A stretch of 64,000 nt of DNA from positions 434,001-498,000 of the forward strand of contig JBMNMN010000002.1 of the NCBI GenBank assembly GCA_050953365.1, given 5' to 3'. This stretch comes from UBA1426 sp050953365 (GTDB lineage: Bacteria > Bacillota > Clostridia > Peptostreptococcales > Anaerovoracaceae). Within the stretch, counting starts at the first letter, position 1; every line of letters begins with the position of its first letter. The translations under genes and the position numbers were made by a program. Below, in pieces: positions 49,949 to 58,994 of this stretch. The notes beneath the pieces were generated by a model that worked only from the letters and a program-made list of their open reading frames with translations, was not told the DNA's origin and did no database searches.

Positions 49949-50401
49949 ATGAGAAACTATTTGAATGTATTTTTATTACCTTTCTTATTAATCATTTTCT
50001 TTACGTTTTTTTCCGGGTTTGCAGGGACTCAAGACTCCATGCTGGTGGAAGAGTTGCTTAAGGAACGAACTGAGATATTACACAAGGTCTATTTCCGTGA
50101 AATCGAACCTGAAAGAGGCGAGGTGCTCCTTTATGAAATTGAAACCCAACCTCTTCTTGCTTCGGATATAAAAAGCCTTCGGGCTTTTGTGGATACGGAC
50201 CTGGATCCGGTTAAATCCATGCAGATACTTGTCCTGGAGCAAATTTCGGGTCTCTACGGCTATAAATCCTACCGGGGTGAGATCCTCTGGCATATGAAAG
50301 GTCCGGATGGCGATTATGTCCAATCTGTCGATTACAATATCGTTCTGAAAAAATCCGGTTCCGGATACAAACTATCCGAGTTTAATGCAATCACCCCTTA
50401 A
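49949..50401 (+). CDS. Unknown exported protein downstream of spo0A
   Basis: This 150-residue protein has a hydrophobic N-terminal segment (about 5-25, FLLPFLLIIFFTFFSGF) that is a signal peptide or anchor. The mature part of about 120 residues alternates helix and strand (EEVLLYEIETQPLLASDIKS-like region, then VQSVDYNIVLKKSGSGYKLS) and recalls small NTF2-like or DUF4829-type folds, without clear motifs. No lipobox is present. GAAGGAG precedes the ATG. Its place after spo0A is not enough to assign a sporulation role. Confidence 0.6.
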   Translation: MRNYLNVFLLPFLLIIFFTFFSGFAGTQDSMLVEELLKERTEILHKVYFREIEPERGEVLLYEIETQPLLASDIKSLRAFVDTDLDPVKSMQILVLEQISGLYGYKSYRGEILWHMKGPDGDYVQSVDYNIVLKKSGSGYKLSEFNAITP

Positions 50402-50461
50402 TCAAAATACATGGTATACATGAGCAGACACATGACATTTTTTTATCCATACCGTAACATT

Positions 50462-50493
50462 TTGGTTTATCTTACGTAAAAGAATGGTATAAT
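50462..50493 (+). promoter_or_regulatory. Possible iscS promoter
   Basis: A perfect TATAAT lies at 50488-50493, 54 bases before the start. The -35 is unclear: TTTATC at 50466-50471 gives a 16-base spacing, and TTGGTT at 50462-50467 gives 20. No IscR gene or obvious IscR site is seen. Confidence 0.4.
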
Positions 50494-50547
50494 AATTTGG
50501 CATAGCAAGAAGAGTCAATTGTTACGTTGCAACAAGGAGGGAACAAT

Positions 50548-51747
50548 TTGAGAGAGGTATATTTAGACTACGCAGCTACCACACCGGTCAAAAAAGAAGT
50601 TTTAGACGAAATGCTGCCATATTTCACTGAAAAGTATGGAAATCCTTCCAGTCTATATACAAAGGGTTACGAGGCAAAGGAAGCTTTAGTACAGGCTAGG
50701 TCAAGAGTAGCAAGTTTAATCGGAGCCCAGGATAGAGAGATATTTTTCACATCCGGAGGCACAGAGGCAGATAACTGGGCGGTCATTGGCGCCGCCAAAT
50801 CCCGCAAAGCGAAGGGAAACCATATCATAACTACTAAAATCGAGCATCATGCTCTTCTCCATACTTGCGAGTTTCTGGAGAAGGAGGGCTATGATGTAAC
50901 CTATTTGGATGTAGATAAAGACGGTCTAATTTCGCTGGAGCAGTTAAAAAATGCTATTACGGACAAGACCATATTGATCAGCATTATGATGGCTAACAAC
51001 GAGGTGGGCTCCGTTCAGCCCATAAAAGAAATTGCCGCCATTGCAAAAGAGCGGGGCATTTTGGTTCATACGGACGCGGTGCAAGCTCTTGGCAATATGC
51101 CTATTGATGTAAAGGATTTGGGAGTGGATATGCTGTCCATTTCTTCTCACAAGATCTACGGACCCAAGGGAGTGGGCGCTCTTTACATCAGAAAAGGTCT
51201 TGTCATCACAAACCTTCTCCACGGCGGGGCCCAAGAGTACAAAAAAAGAGCCGGAACAGAAAATCTCCCCGGTATAGTAGGGTTTGGAAAAGCTTGCGAA
51301 CTTGCGGCTCAAAACCTGGATTCTCATATTAAAAGGATTACCGAGTTGCGGGATTATTTCCTTTCCGAAATTCAACGCAAAATTCCGGATGTGGATGTAA
51401 ACGGGGGCATGGAACACCGCCTGCCCGGCAATCTGAATTTGGTGTTCAATTATATAGAGGGAGAGGCAATACTGCTTCACATGGATCTTCGCGGAATCTA
51501 TGCATCCACCGGTTCCGCCTGTTCCTCTGCAAGCTTTACGCCGTCTCATGTACTCCAGGCAATGGGAGTACCCATTGAAAAAGCATATAGTTCCGTACGC
51601 TTCACCGTAGGGGATTTTACCACGAAAGAGGACATCGATTATGCGGTAAATGAAATAACGGCAATCGTAGAAAAACTAAGGTCTTTTTCACCTTTTGACA
51701 AAGATCATATTATGGAAACAACGCAGAAATGCAACTGTCAAGCTTAA
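50548..51747 (+). CDS. iscS: Cysteine desulfurase IscS/NifS
   Basis: This 399-residue PLP enzyme takes sulfur from cysteine for Fe-S clusters and tRNA thiolation. It has YLDYAATTP at the start, FTSGGTEADNWA, TKIEHHALLHTCE with the His near PLP, SSHKIYGPKGVGAL with the PLP Lys, and the active-site Cys in STGSACSSASFTPSH. TTG 50548 follows AAGGAGGG by 6 bases; an in-frame TTG at 50527 lies before that site. iscU follows after 32 bases, a minimal ISC pair. Confidence 0.96.
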   Translation: MREVYLDYAATTPVKKEVLDEMLPYFTEKYGNPSSLYTKGYEAKEALVQARSRVASLIGAQDREIFFTSGGTEADNWAVIGAAKSRKAKGNHIITTKIEHHALLHTCEFLEKEGYDVTYLDVDKDGLISLEQLKNAITDKTILISIMMANNEVGSVQPIKEIAAIAKERGILVHTDAVQALGNMPIDVKDLGVDMLSISSHKIYGPKGVGALYIRKGLVITNLLHGGAQEYKKRAGTENLPGIVGFGKACELAAQNLDSHIKRITELRDYFLSEIQRKIPDVDVNGGMEHRLPGNLNLVFNYIEGEAILLHMDLRGIYASTGSACSSASFTPSHVLQAMGVPIEKAYSSVRFTVGDFTTKEDIDYAVNEITAIVEKLRSFSPFDKDHIMETTQKCNCQA

Positions 51748-51779
51748 TTGTTCAATTAAGCGGGAAGGAGATATAAGAG

Positions 51780-52229
51780 ATGAGTATGTACAATGAAAAA
51801 GTTATGGATCACTTCACGAATCCCAGAAATATCGGTGTCCTCGAGGATGCTGACGCTGTTGGCACCTATGGCAGCCCCGTTTGCGGAGATATGATGGAGA
51901 TTTCTCTAAAGGTTGAGAACAATGTGATTGTGGATGCCAAGTTCAGAACCTTCGGATGCGGCTCGGCAATCGCTACTTCCAGTGTAGCGACGGAAATGAT
52001 CAAGGGTAAGACTCTGGAAGAGGCCTTGAAGTTGACAAACCAGAACTTTGTTGACGAACTAGGTGGACTTCCCGGTCCCAAAATACATTGTTCGGTTCTG
52101 GCTGAGCAGGCCATCAAAAGCGCAATATACGCGTACGCAAAAAAGAACGGCCTTGAACTGGAAGGCTTAGAAGGTTTCGATCCCGATGCTGACTTCGAGC
52201 ACGATGAGGAGGAAGAGGATCAGGAGTAA
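51780..52229 (+). CDS. iscU: Fe-S cluster scaffold IscU/NifU-like
   Basis: This 149-residue scaffold has the three cluster-binding cysteines in GSPVCGDMMEI, FGCGSAIATSS and KIHCSVLAEQA, with an Asp next to the first (CGD). The end is a short acidic tail (DPDADFEHDEEEEDQE) longer than in enterobacterial IscU. AAGGAG precedes the ATG. It works with IscS directly upstream. It converges with the aldo/keto reductase gene across 12 bases. Confidence 0.95.
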   Translation: MSMYNEKVMDHFTNPRNIGVLEDADAVGTYGSPVCGDMMEISLKVENNVIVDAKFRTFGCGSAIATSSVATEMIKGKTLEEALKLTNQNFVDELGGLPGPKIHCSVLAEQAIKSAIYAYAKKNGLELEGLEGFDPDADFEHDEEEEDQE

Positions 52230-52241
52230 TATTTACATCCA

Positions 52242-53198
52242 TTAAAGCATAATAATAGCGCGGACCGGACAAACCGGAGCGCAATAACCGCAGGTCAGGC
52301 ATACATCATATCGAACGTTTGCCTGGCCTGTTTCATTCATATAAATGGCATGGTTAGGACAGCGGTGCAGACATGCTCCGCAGCCTTCGCAATCCCCTTG
52401 ATCGATAAAAATCCGCTTATTGCTTAAGTCGGGTACATAATCGGGTGAAAGGGTGCCTTCCATCATCTCGATAATCCGGTCCACTTCCTCGGTATAACCG
52501 AAACCGATCATGAGGGATGAAATGCCGGGTAAGTTCCGGACGTATTCAATAGCCTTGCAGTAGTCTTTTACCAGAATTCCTCCGCCGAAAACTTTCATGG
52601 CAAAAACGCCTTTTCCTGCATCCGCTGCAGCCTCAATAGCTTTGGCCATATCTTCCTTCGTGCCGGGTCCCTGACCCTCCCTGATGCCAAGGCTTTTGAA
52701 GTTTATTAGAGGAAAGAGCACATCTATAGACGGTATTTCTGCCGCAAGACGGGCAACATCTACATGATGGGTTGAAATGCCTACGGCATTAACAATCCCT
52801 TTTGCTTTGGCATCCTGCAGACATTCCCAGGCGCCTGCGCGTAACTCCCAGTCCCGTTGGCTTCGGACTTCATGGAGTAGAAATACCTCCACAACATCCC
52901 GGTTCATCTCTTTTCTGGCTTCCTCGATGGCTTCCTGCATATCCCGATAACCTCCATATAGGCACTTGGAGACTATGACAGGATCGAAGTTGGTTCCTCT
53001 GAGAGCTTCACGGATGTATGGATAGGTGCGATAATACTGTGCTGTGTCCAAGAAGTTGATGCCTCGTTCCAGTGCATAACGAACCAGAGCTGCCCCCTCC
53101 GAAATGGGTAAGTTCAACTGGGTTTCTCCTACGGTGAGTACTCCAAATCCAACTTCTGTGACAATCAAACCTGTATTCCCAAGAAGATTTTTCTTCAT
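52242..53198 (-). CDS. Aldo/keto reductase with C-terminal ferredoxin domain
   Basis: This 318-residue protein joins an aldo/keto reductase barrel (about 1-250; GVLTVGETQLNLP, NFLDTAQYYRTYPYIREAL with the Asp-Tyr pair, LLHEV in the His position) to a 2[4Fe-4S] ferredoxin domain (about 265-318; CEGCGACLHRCP and CLTCGYCAPVCP). Such fusions are common in Clostridia and may take electrons from or to ferredoxin. Natural substrate is unknown. Divergent from alaS. Confidence 0.9.
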   Translation of the reverse strand: MKKNLLGNTGLIVTEVGFGVLTVGETQLNLPISEGAALVRYALERGINFLDTAQYYRTYPYIREALRGTNFDPVIVSKCLYGGYRDMQEAIEEARKEMNRDVVEVFLLHEVRSQRDWELRAGAWECLQDAKAKGIVNAVGISTHHVDVARLAAEIPSIDVLFPLINFKSLGIREGQGPGTKEDMAKAIEAAADAGKGVFAMKVFGGGILVKDYCKAIEYVRNLPGISSLMIGFGYTEEVDRIIEMMEGTLSPDYVPDLSNKRIFIDQGDCEGCGACLHRCPNHAIYMNETGQANVRYDVCLTCGYCAPVCPVRAIIML

Positions 53199-53330
53199 AA
53201 TCTCATCCTCTACTTAGTTAAATCAACTGCATAACAACGTTTATCGTACCATTTTTTTGGCAAAGAATCTACACAATATAGCATGTATATGATACAATGT
53301 TATGAATATTTTTTACGAGGAGCAAGGTAT

Positions 53331-55952
53331 ATGGAGAAGATTGGACTGAATGAACTGCGCGATATGTTCCGTGATTTCTATATCGGAAAAGGTCATTATT
53401 CCAGAGGCAGCTTTTCGCTGATTCCGGAAAATGATAAGAGTCTGTTAATTATAAATTCGGGCATGGCGCCTTTAAAACCGTATTTCGCCGGTACAGAGAT
53501 TCCTCCGTCAAAGAGGATGACCACATGTCAGAAATGCATCCGTACGGGTGATATTGACAATGTGGGGTATACGGACAGGCATGCCACATTCTTTGAGATG
53601 CTTGGGAGTTTCTCATTTGGCGACTATTTTAAAGAGGAATCTCTTAAGTGGGGTTGGGAGTTTCTAACAGAAGTGCTGCACATGCCGGAGGACAAGCTTT
53701 GGGCCAGCATTTACGAAGAGGACGAAGAGGCTTTTACGATTTGGAAAAACATCATCGGCCTGGACGAAGCCAAGATCGTTCGTCTGGGAAAGGAAGATAA
53801 CTTCTGGGAAATCGGTACCGGTCCTTGCGGTCCCTGTTCGGAAATCTATTTCGACAGAGGAGAGGCCTACGGATGCGGCAAGCCGGACTGTAAACCCGGT
53901 TGTGATTGTGACCGCTTTGTAGAGATCTGGAATCATGTTTTTACGCAGTTCAATAGGGATAACGAAGGTAATTATTCACCCTTAAAGCAAAAGAACATCG
54001 ATACGGGCATGGGTCTGGAGAGATTGGCCTGTGTGATGCAGGGCGTTAACTCTATTTTCGACGTGGATACGATCCGCTATATTCTTGAGGGCGTTGTAGA
54101 AATTTCCGGCGTTGCATATCGCTTTGGAGAAGCGCCCACAGACGCATCCATCCGTATCATCACCGACCACATTCGTTCCATTACATTTATGATCGGTGAC
54201 GGCATTTTACCCAGCAATGAGGGTAGAGGCTACGTTCTCCGCCGGTTGTTGCGCCGGGCTGCAAGACACGGTAAGCTATTAGGCATTAAAGACGGTTTTC
54301 TTGCGGAACTGTCAAATCGCGTGATTACCATTTCTGGCAAGGCCTATCCCGAGCTGGAAGAGAGGAAAGACTACATTCAGAGAATCCTGGCCATCGAAGA
54401 GGAGAAGTTCAGCCATACCATCGACCAGGGGAGCTTACTTTTGGAAGAAGAGATCCAAAAGCTTAAGGAGAAAGGCGAAAATGTGCTATCCGGCGAAGTG
54501 GTCTTCAGGCTTTATGATACCTTCGGTTTCCCGGTGGAGTTGACCCAGGAAATCCTTAAAGAAAATGGCTGTGAAGCGGATGAAGAAGGATTCAGCCAGC
54601 TCATGGAGCAGCAGAAGGAAATGGCCAGGGCGGCGCGCAAATCCATAGATTCGGAAGGCTGGAAGGAAGATGCAGTTTTCCTGAAAGATTATGAGCCCAC
54701 CGTGTTCATAGGTTACGATACATTAAGTGACAACGTGGAGATCATTGCCATTATCTCCGACAACCAATTTAAAGATAGAGTAGGGGAGGGCCAAACGGCT
54801 TCCGTGTTGCTGGATCGCACGCCCTTCTACGCGGAAGGCGGGGGACAAGTAACAGATACAGGCCTTCTTTCCAAAGGAGATTTCCGCGCAAATGTAGTCA
54901 ATGTGAGCAAGCATCACAATGTGTATGTTCACAAGATCGAAGTTTTATCCGGTGAGCTGCAGACAGGCGATACGGTTATGGCCCAGGTTGACGCGGCGAA
55001 AAGACACGGGGCTGCCAGGAATCATACTTCCACCCATCTGCTCCACAAAGCTTTGAAGAAGATCGTCGGCGAGCATGTAGAACAGGCCGGCTCCTATGTA
55101 ACGGCTGACAGCCTGCGCTTTGATTTTACACATTTTGAAGCCGTTTCAAAAGAGATGCTTGCGGACATAGAAAATCTTGTAAACAGCAAGATAATAGAAT
55201 TTGTCCCGGTTCAGGCCAGAGAGCTTCCCATCGAAGAGGCTAAAAAGACCGGCGCCGTTGCGCAGTTTGGCGAAAAATACGGAGATGTAGTCCGAGTGGT
55301 CAGCATCGGAGATTTTAGCAGCGAGTTCTGCGGAGGTACCCATGTAAACAATACCGGCCAAATCGGCGCATTCAAAATCCTTTCCGAAAACGGCGTTGCA
55401 GCGGGAGTAAGACGTATTGAAGCTATCACAGGCGCTGCCGTCCACCACCGGCTGGCGGAAGCGGAAGATACGATTGCAAAAGCTGCCGAGCTGTTGAAAG
55501 CGTCTGCTGACAATCTGTTAAGCCGTATAGCCGCATTAACGGATGCCTTGAAGGAAAGCAAAAAAGAATTGGAGCAATACAGACAGCAGGCCATGGGATC
55601 TTCCATTGACGAACTGATTGAAAATGCTCAATTGATCAACGGCATTAAGCTCATTACCAAGGAATTTGCCGACTATGAAACGGATGAGCTGCGTTTGCTA
55701 TGTGATAAGATTAAAGAAAAGGTCAAGGGCTGCATCATCGTGTTGGCTTCCGTAAGAGGCGACAAAGTGACCTTTATCGTGTCCGTAACGGATGATTTGC
55801 TGGACAAGGGATATCATGCAGGCAACATGGTCAAGAAGATTGCCGCTGCCGCAGGAGGCGGGGGAGGTGGCAAGGCAGACATGGCCCAGGCCGGCGCCAA
55901 AGATCCGTCTAAGGTCAATGATGCTTTTGCAGTTGCAGCTACATTGATATAG
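53331..55952 (+). CDS. alaS: Alanyl-tRNA synthetase
   Basis: This 873-residue class II synthetase is complete. The catalytic part has SGMAPLKPYF, RATFFEMLGSFSFGDYF (as RHATFFEMLG), GPCGPCSEIYFD and GRGYVLRRLLRRA. The editing domain has NHTSTHLLH and FCGGTHVNNTG, the zinc-binding His and Cys sites, and the C-Ala end has GGGGGGKADMAQAGA. A Cys-rich insertion GCGKPDCKPGCDCD near residue 180 is usual in Clostridia. ATG 53331 follows GAGGAG; the frame is open upstream to 53283 but without a ribosome site. No T-box is visible in the 132-base leader. Confidence 0.97.
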   Translation: MEKIGLNELRDMFRDFYIGKGHYSRGSFSLIPENDKSLLIINSGMAPLKPYFAGTEIPPSKRMTTCQKCIRTGDIDNVGYTDRHATFFEMLGSFSFGDYFKEESLKWGWEFLTEVLHMPEDKLWASIYEEDEEAFTIWKNIIGLDEAKIVRLGKEDNFWEIGTGPCGPCSEIYFDRGEAYGCGKPDCKPGCDCDRFVEIWNHVFTQFNRDNEGNYSPLKQKNIDTGMGLERLACVMQGVNSIFDVDTIRYILEGVVEISGVAYRFGEAPTDASIRIITDHIRSITFMIGDGILPSNEGRGYVLRRLLRRAARHGKLLGIKDGFLAELSNRVITISGKAYPELEERKDYIQRILAIEEEKFSHTIDQGSLLLEEEIQKLKEKGENVLSGEVVFRLYDTFGFPVELTQEILKENGCEADEEGFSQLMEQQKEMARAARKSIDSEGWKEDAVFLKDYEPTVFIGYDTLSDNVEIIAIISDNQFKDRVGEGQTASVLLDRTPFYAEGGGQVTDTGLLSKGDFRANVVNVSKHHNVYVHKIEVLSGELQTGDTVMAQVDAAKRHGAARNHTSTHLLHKALKKIVGEHVEQAGSYVTADSLRFDFTHFEAVSKEMLADIENLVNSKIIEFVPVQARELPIEEAKKTGAVAQFGEKYGDVVRVVSIGDFSSEFCGGTHVNNTGQIGAFKILSENGVAAGVRRIEAITGAAVHHRLAEAEDTIAKAAELLKASADNLLSRIAALTDALKESKKELEQYRQQAMGSSIDELIENAQLINGIKLITKEFADYETDELRLLCDKIKEKVKGCIIVLASVRGDKVTFIVSVTDDLLDKGYHAGNMVKKIAAAAGGGGGGKADMAQAGAKDPSKVNDAFAVAATLI

Positions 55953-55994
55953 GGATACGTTTTATTACAACAATATTAAATAACCCAAAAACCC

Positions 55995-56022
55995 TTGTAG
56001 CAAGGAGCCGCTTTGTTATAAT
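55995..56022 (+). promoter_or_regulatory. Probable promoter of ireB
   Basis: TTGTAG at 55995-56000 and TATAAT at 56017-56022 are spaced by 16 bases, 38 bases before the ireB start. Confidence 0.5.
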
Positions 56023-56060
56023 TAAATAAACGGTAGAGATACATGTGGGAAGGTGATAAC

Positions 56061-56312
56061 ATGGATGACAGAAGTACAATTCTGTTCAACAGCCCGGACA
56101 AAGACGGACAACAGACTACGGAATCCATTCTAAAAACCGTATACGACGCATTAGAGGAAAAGGGATATAACGCCATCGATCAGATGGTAGGGTATATTTT
56201 ATCGGGAGATCCCTCCTATATCACCGGGCATAATAACGCCAGAAACATCATCCGACACATTGAACGGGATGATCTGGTAGAAGAACTTCTGAGAGCCTTC
56301 TTAAAAAAATAG
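56061..56312 (+). CDS. ireB: IreB family regulatory phosphoprotein
   Basis: This 83-residue protein matches IreB (formerly DUF965): STILFNSPDKDGQQTTESIL, TVYDALEEKGYNAIDQMVGY, ILSGDPSYITGHNNARN. In Enterococcus IreB is phosphorylated on Thr by the kinase IreK and affects cephalosporin resistance. The paired Thr residues near the N-terminus (QTT) are present. ATG 56061 follows AAGGTG. The order alaS-ireB-ruvX is conserved in Firmicutes. Confidence 0.93.
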   Translation: MDDRSTILFNSPDKDGQQTTESILKTVYDALEEKGYNAIDQMVGYILSGDPSYITGHNNARNIIRHIERDDLVEELLRAFLKK

Positions 56313-56334
56313 TTATATGTTTTAATATTGCGAT

Positions 56335-56369
56335 GCGGCGGGTCATTTGTACCCGCTGCTGTTTTGTTC
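56335..56369 (+). terminator. Hairpin between ireB and ruvX
   Basis: GCGGCGGGT at 56335-56343 pairs with ACCCGCTGC at 56351-56359 (one G-U pair), followed by TGTTTTGTT. It may attenuate rather than end transcription, since no clear promoter is seen before ruvX. Confidence 0.6.
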
Positions 56370-56418
56370 GCGATTGCAAAGGATCTGTTTCTGTTATAGA
56401 TTATCGAGGAGATTTCCA

Positions 56419-56853
56419 ATGAAAGTGATGGCGCTTGATGTAGGTGATAAGACAATAGGTGTAGCTTTGAGCGATGAGCTGCTGCTGACCGCCCAGGGAC
56501 TTACTACAATAGAAAGGATAGGGATAAAGAAGGATACGGGTAAAATCCTTGATCTGATCCGGGACAATCAATGTAATGTTGTGGTTGTCGGTCTGCCGCT
56601 TAAGTTGGATGGCAGCGACAGCCCCCAGACGGAAAAAGTTCGGGAATTTACCGCCGCCCTGAAAAACAAGCTCCGCAGCAACGGACTGCAAAACGTTGAG
56701 GTCAAATATCAGGATGAACGCTTTTCAACGGCCATGGCTGAGCGCATTCTCATAGATGCGGATGTGAGCAGAAAAAAGCGAAAGACTGTTATCGATAAAC
56801 AAGCTGCCGTCATTATACTGCAGAGTTATTTGGATGCGAGACCCAAGGCATAA
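56419..56853 (+). CDS. ruvX: Holliday junction resolvase-like RuvX (YqgF)
   Basis: This 144-residue RNase H-fold nuclease has MALDVGDKTIGVALSDE at the start, VVGLPLKLDGSDSPQTEKVR in the middle and YQDERFSTAMAERIL, then KKRKTVIDKQAAVIILQSYL at the end. The family acts in 16S rRNA 5' maturation and perhaps recombination. ATG 56419 follows CGAGGAG. Its last codons and stop lie in the first copy of a perfect 29-base tandem duplication. Confidence 0.93.
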   Translation: MKVMALDVGDKTIGVALSDELLLTAQGLTTIERIGIKKDTGKILDLIRDNQCNVVVVGLPLKLDGSDSPQTEKVREFTAALKNKLRSNGLQNVEVKYQDERFSTAMAERILIDADVSRKKRKTVIDKQAAVIILQSYLDARPKA

Positions 56854-56900
56854 CGCTGCTATTTATCATTGCCAAGGCATAACGCTGCTATTTATCATTG
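56843..56900. repeat. Perfect 29-bp tandem duplication over the ruvX stop
   Basis: Bases 56843-56871 are repeated exactly at 56872-56900. Each copy begins CCAAGGCATAACGCTGCTAT and includes the ruvX stop codon, so the second copy carries a duplicate of the gene's last codons in the non-coding spacer. Confidence 0.9.
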
Positions 56901-57009
56901 CTCAGAACCCTTAAATAGCACAAATGGCTCAGCACAAACGAATCTAAATGACGTTGTCTATAATTTATAGATATATTAACTTAATAATTAATAATGGAGA
57001 TAATAAAAT

Positions 57010-58053
57010 ATGGAACTATCTATTAACAAGGACTACATCCTGAACACGGCAAGGGAATTGTTGGAATTCCACAGCCCCAGCGGTTTCTGTTTTGAAATTA
57101 TGAACCGCGTCGGAAAATGGGCGGAGGAGTTCGGATATGACTTTGAAACCACACGAAAGGGCTGCGGAATTATAACCGTGCCGGGTAGGAGCAAAGAGAG
57201 GATAATTGGCTTAACCGCCCACATTGATACTTTAGGGGCTATGGTGCGTTCCATTACCGATAAAGGCAGGCTGAAATTTACCTTGGTGGGCTCTCCCATA
57301 GTGCCGACGCTGGATGGAGAATATTGCAGTATTCGCACTCGTGAAGGCAAAATTTATACAGGAACATTTTTGAGCACCAGCCCGGCGGCGCATGTTTTTG
57401 AGGATAGTAAAACAAAAATTCGAGACCCGCAGAACATGGAAATTCGTATCGATGAAAGGGTAGCTACCAAAGAGGATGTGGAGGCTCTTGGGATTTGTGC
57501 CGGAGATTACATTTTTATCGATCCGAAGACCACCATTACAGAGAGCGGATTTGTAAAATCCAGATTTATCGATGATAAAGGCAGCGTTGCTTGTATCATC
57601 GGACTTCTGGAGTATATGTCCAGGGAAAAGATCACGCCTGTATATACGACGAAAATTTTCCTCTCTACATATGAAGAAGTCGGACACGGTTCCTCTTATA
57701 TACCCGAAGATATTACGGAAATGCTGGCCGTCGATATGGGATGTATTGGGGACGATTTAAACTGTACGGAATACGACGTATCTATATGCGCCAAGGATTC
57801 CGGCGGACCGTATGATTACAACATGGTTACTCGTCTGATCCAACTGGCCAAGGAGAACAATCTTAATTACGCTGTGGACATATATCCGTTTTACGGTTCT
57901 GATGTGGGAACTGCCCTTGAAGCGGGGAATAACATCCGCGGGGCGCTGATCGGACCCGGTGTGCATGCTTCCCACGGAATGGAACGGACCCATTACAGCG
58001 CGCTTGAAAACACCATCAAGCTTTTGTATCTTTACCTGATGAATTGGGAATGA
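57010..58053 (+). CDS. M42-family metallo-aminopeptidase
   Basis: This 347-residue enzyme is a two-zinc aminopeptidase of the glutamyl/deblocking type (PepA/FrvX/YsdC). Metal and catalytic residues are seen in TAHIDTLGAMV, SRFIDDKGSVACIIG, STYEEVGHGSS (Glu-Glu), LAVDMGCIGDD and GVHASHGMERTHYSAL (last His). The insertion domain lies between about 70 and 165. It most likely trims peptides in the cytosol. The start follows TGGAGATAAT. The gene stands alone, followed by long non-coding DNA. Confidence 0.88.
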   Translation: MELSINKDYILNTARELLEFHSPSGFCFEIMNRVGKWAEEFGYDFETTRKGCGIITVPGRSKERIIGLTAHIDTLGAMVRSITDKGRLKFTLVGSPIVPTLDGEYCSIRTREGKIYTGTFLSTSPAAHVFEDSKTKIRDPQNMEIRIDERVATKEDVEALGICAGDYIFIDPKTTITESGFVKSRFIDDKGSVACIIGLLEYMSREKITPVYTTKIFLSTYEEVGHGSSYIPEDITEMLAVDMGCIGDDLNCTEYDVSICAKDSGGPYDYNMVTRLIQLAKENNLNYAVDIYPFYGSDVGTALEAGNNIRGALIGPGVHASHGMERTHYSALENTIKLLYLYLMNWE

Positions 58054-58067
58054 GCATTTAATTTCTG

Positions 58068-58143
58068 AAGACACAAATATTATTTACAACCGTAGATCCA
58101 AAGACCCCATAAAAAATTAAAATGTAATTTATATTTGTGTCTT
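58068..58143. repeat. Long inverted repeat, 21-bp arms
   Basis: Arms at 58068-58088 (begins AAGACACAAATA) and 58123-58143 (ends TATTTGTGTCTT) match at 19 of 21 positions, with a 34-base loop. It lies 15 bases after the peptidase stop and may end its transcript, or mark the edge of an inserted element. Confidence 0.75.
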
Positions 58144-58239
58144 TGAAAATTATATAACGAGGGCATCGGAACAGGGGATTAGAATTCGAAGGAGTAAATC
58201 AGCTACAGGGGGAACCAAGATAAGGCTATAGGTGACCAC

Positions 58240-58304
58240 CGGCAAATCAAGTTAACTATTCCTAAAATATTCATTTTCGGAATAGTTATATAACCAAATT
58301 GCCG
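58240..58304. repeat. Two-tier hairpin in non-coding region
   Basis: An inner perfect 10-bp stem (TAACTATTCC at 58253-58262 with GGAATAGTTA at 58279-58288) is enclosed by an outer 6-bp stem (CGGCAA at 58240-58245 with TTGCCG at 58299-58304). Nested pairing of this kind suggests a folded RNA. Confidence 0.6.
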
Positions 58305-58767
58305 ATTATGGTCTTTCTGGTTCTTTTCGGCGCATTTTTCGCCATTTCCATACATAATTGCTTTATTTAATATTCTTATATTACATTTATTTTGAAATTA
58401 CTGTCTCTGTTCCTTTTTGTCTGAATTAATTACAATTGTGTAATTGCAATCGTAAAATTGTATGTATTCTAATCAATGACCAAAATCATAATCTCAGTGC
58501 AATATCTCTAAACAATATCTCACTATAATCTACAATGTCTCCGTACGATCTATATCTCCGCAGCTCTTATTTCTTTATACAAATCATCGCATTTTTACTA
58601 TTACTTTATGAATGCCAATCGGGCACTCATGAACAAAGATGATGCCATAATCGATCTGCAAAACAGATTCAGACACTCAGATTTTATCATATTAATGATG
58701 TTTCCAGGGTATTAAGCCGTATAAACAAGCACGGACGTTGAGATTTGAACATTTCATGAACACGACC

Positions 58768-58797
58768 GAAAAATCGCCGATTTAAGCGACTTTTTTT
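58768..58797 (+). terminator. Terminator-like hairpin in non-coding region
   Basis: TCGC at 58774-58777 pairs with GCGA at 58786-58789, flanked by A-rich and T-rich runs (seven T residues at 58791-58797). No gene precedes it, so it could end a non-coding transcript. Confidence 0.4.
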
Positions 58798-58994
58798 GGT
58801 TGCCCAAGGTTGTAACACCTAAATTTACAGCACTGAAATTAAAAAATACGCATTTCGAACGTTAAACTCAGTATAAGTCATAAAACTATGGTTACAAATA
58901 CGCTTGTAAAGTCTTTGTTGCTGATTGAGATATTCTTTTAAATAAACTGCCTACTTGAGTATTGCGATTACTGAAACATTCCGGCGGTTTACAT

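Larger units (their letters stand above)
58054..58994. other. 941-base non-coding stretch with structured elements
   Basis: No credible open frame is found on either strand. The first 250 bases contain a long inverted repeat, a GC-richer segment (about 58160-58250) and a two-tier hairpin, described separately. The part from about 58340 to 58680 is AT-rich and featureless to me. A terminator-like hairpin lies at 58768-58797. The last 190 bases show nothing I recognise. It may contain an unrecognised small RNA or the remains of a lost gene. Confidence 0.6.

Noticed and set aside
53199..53330. T-box riboswitch before alaS
   Set aside because: The gap is only 132 bases and lacks both the conserved T-box core and a terminator hairpin.
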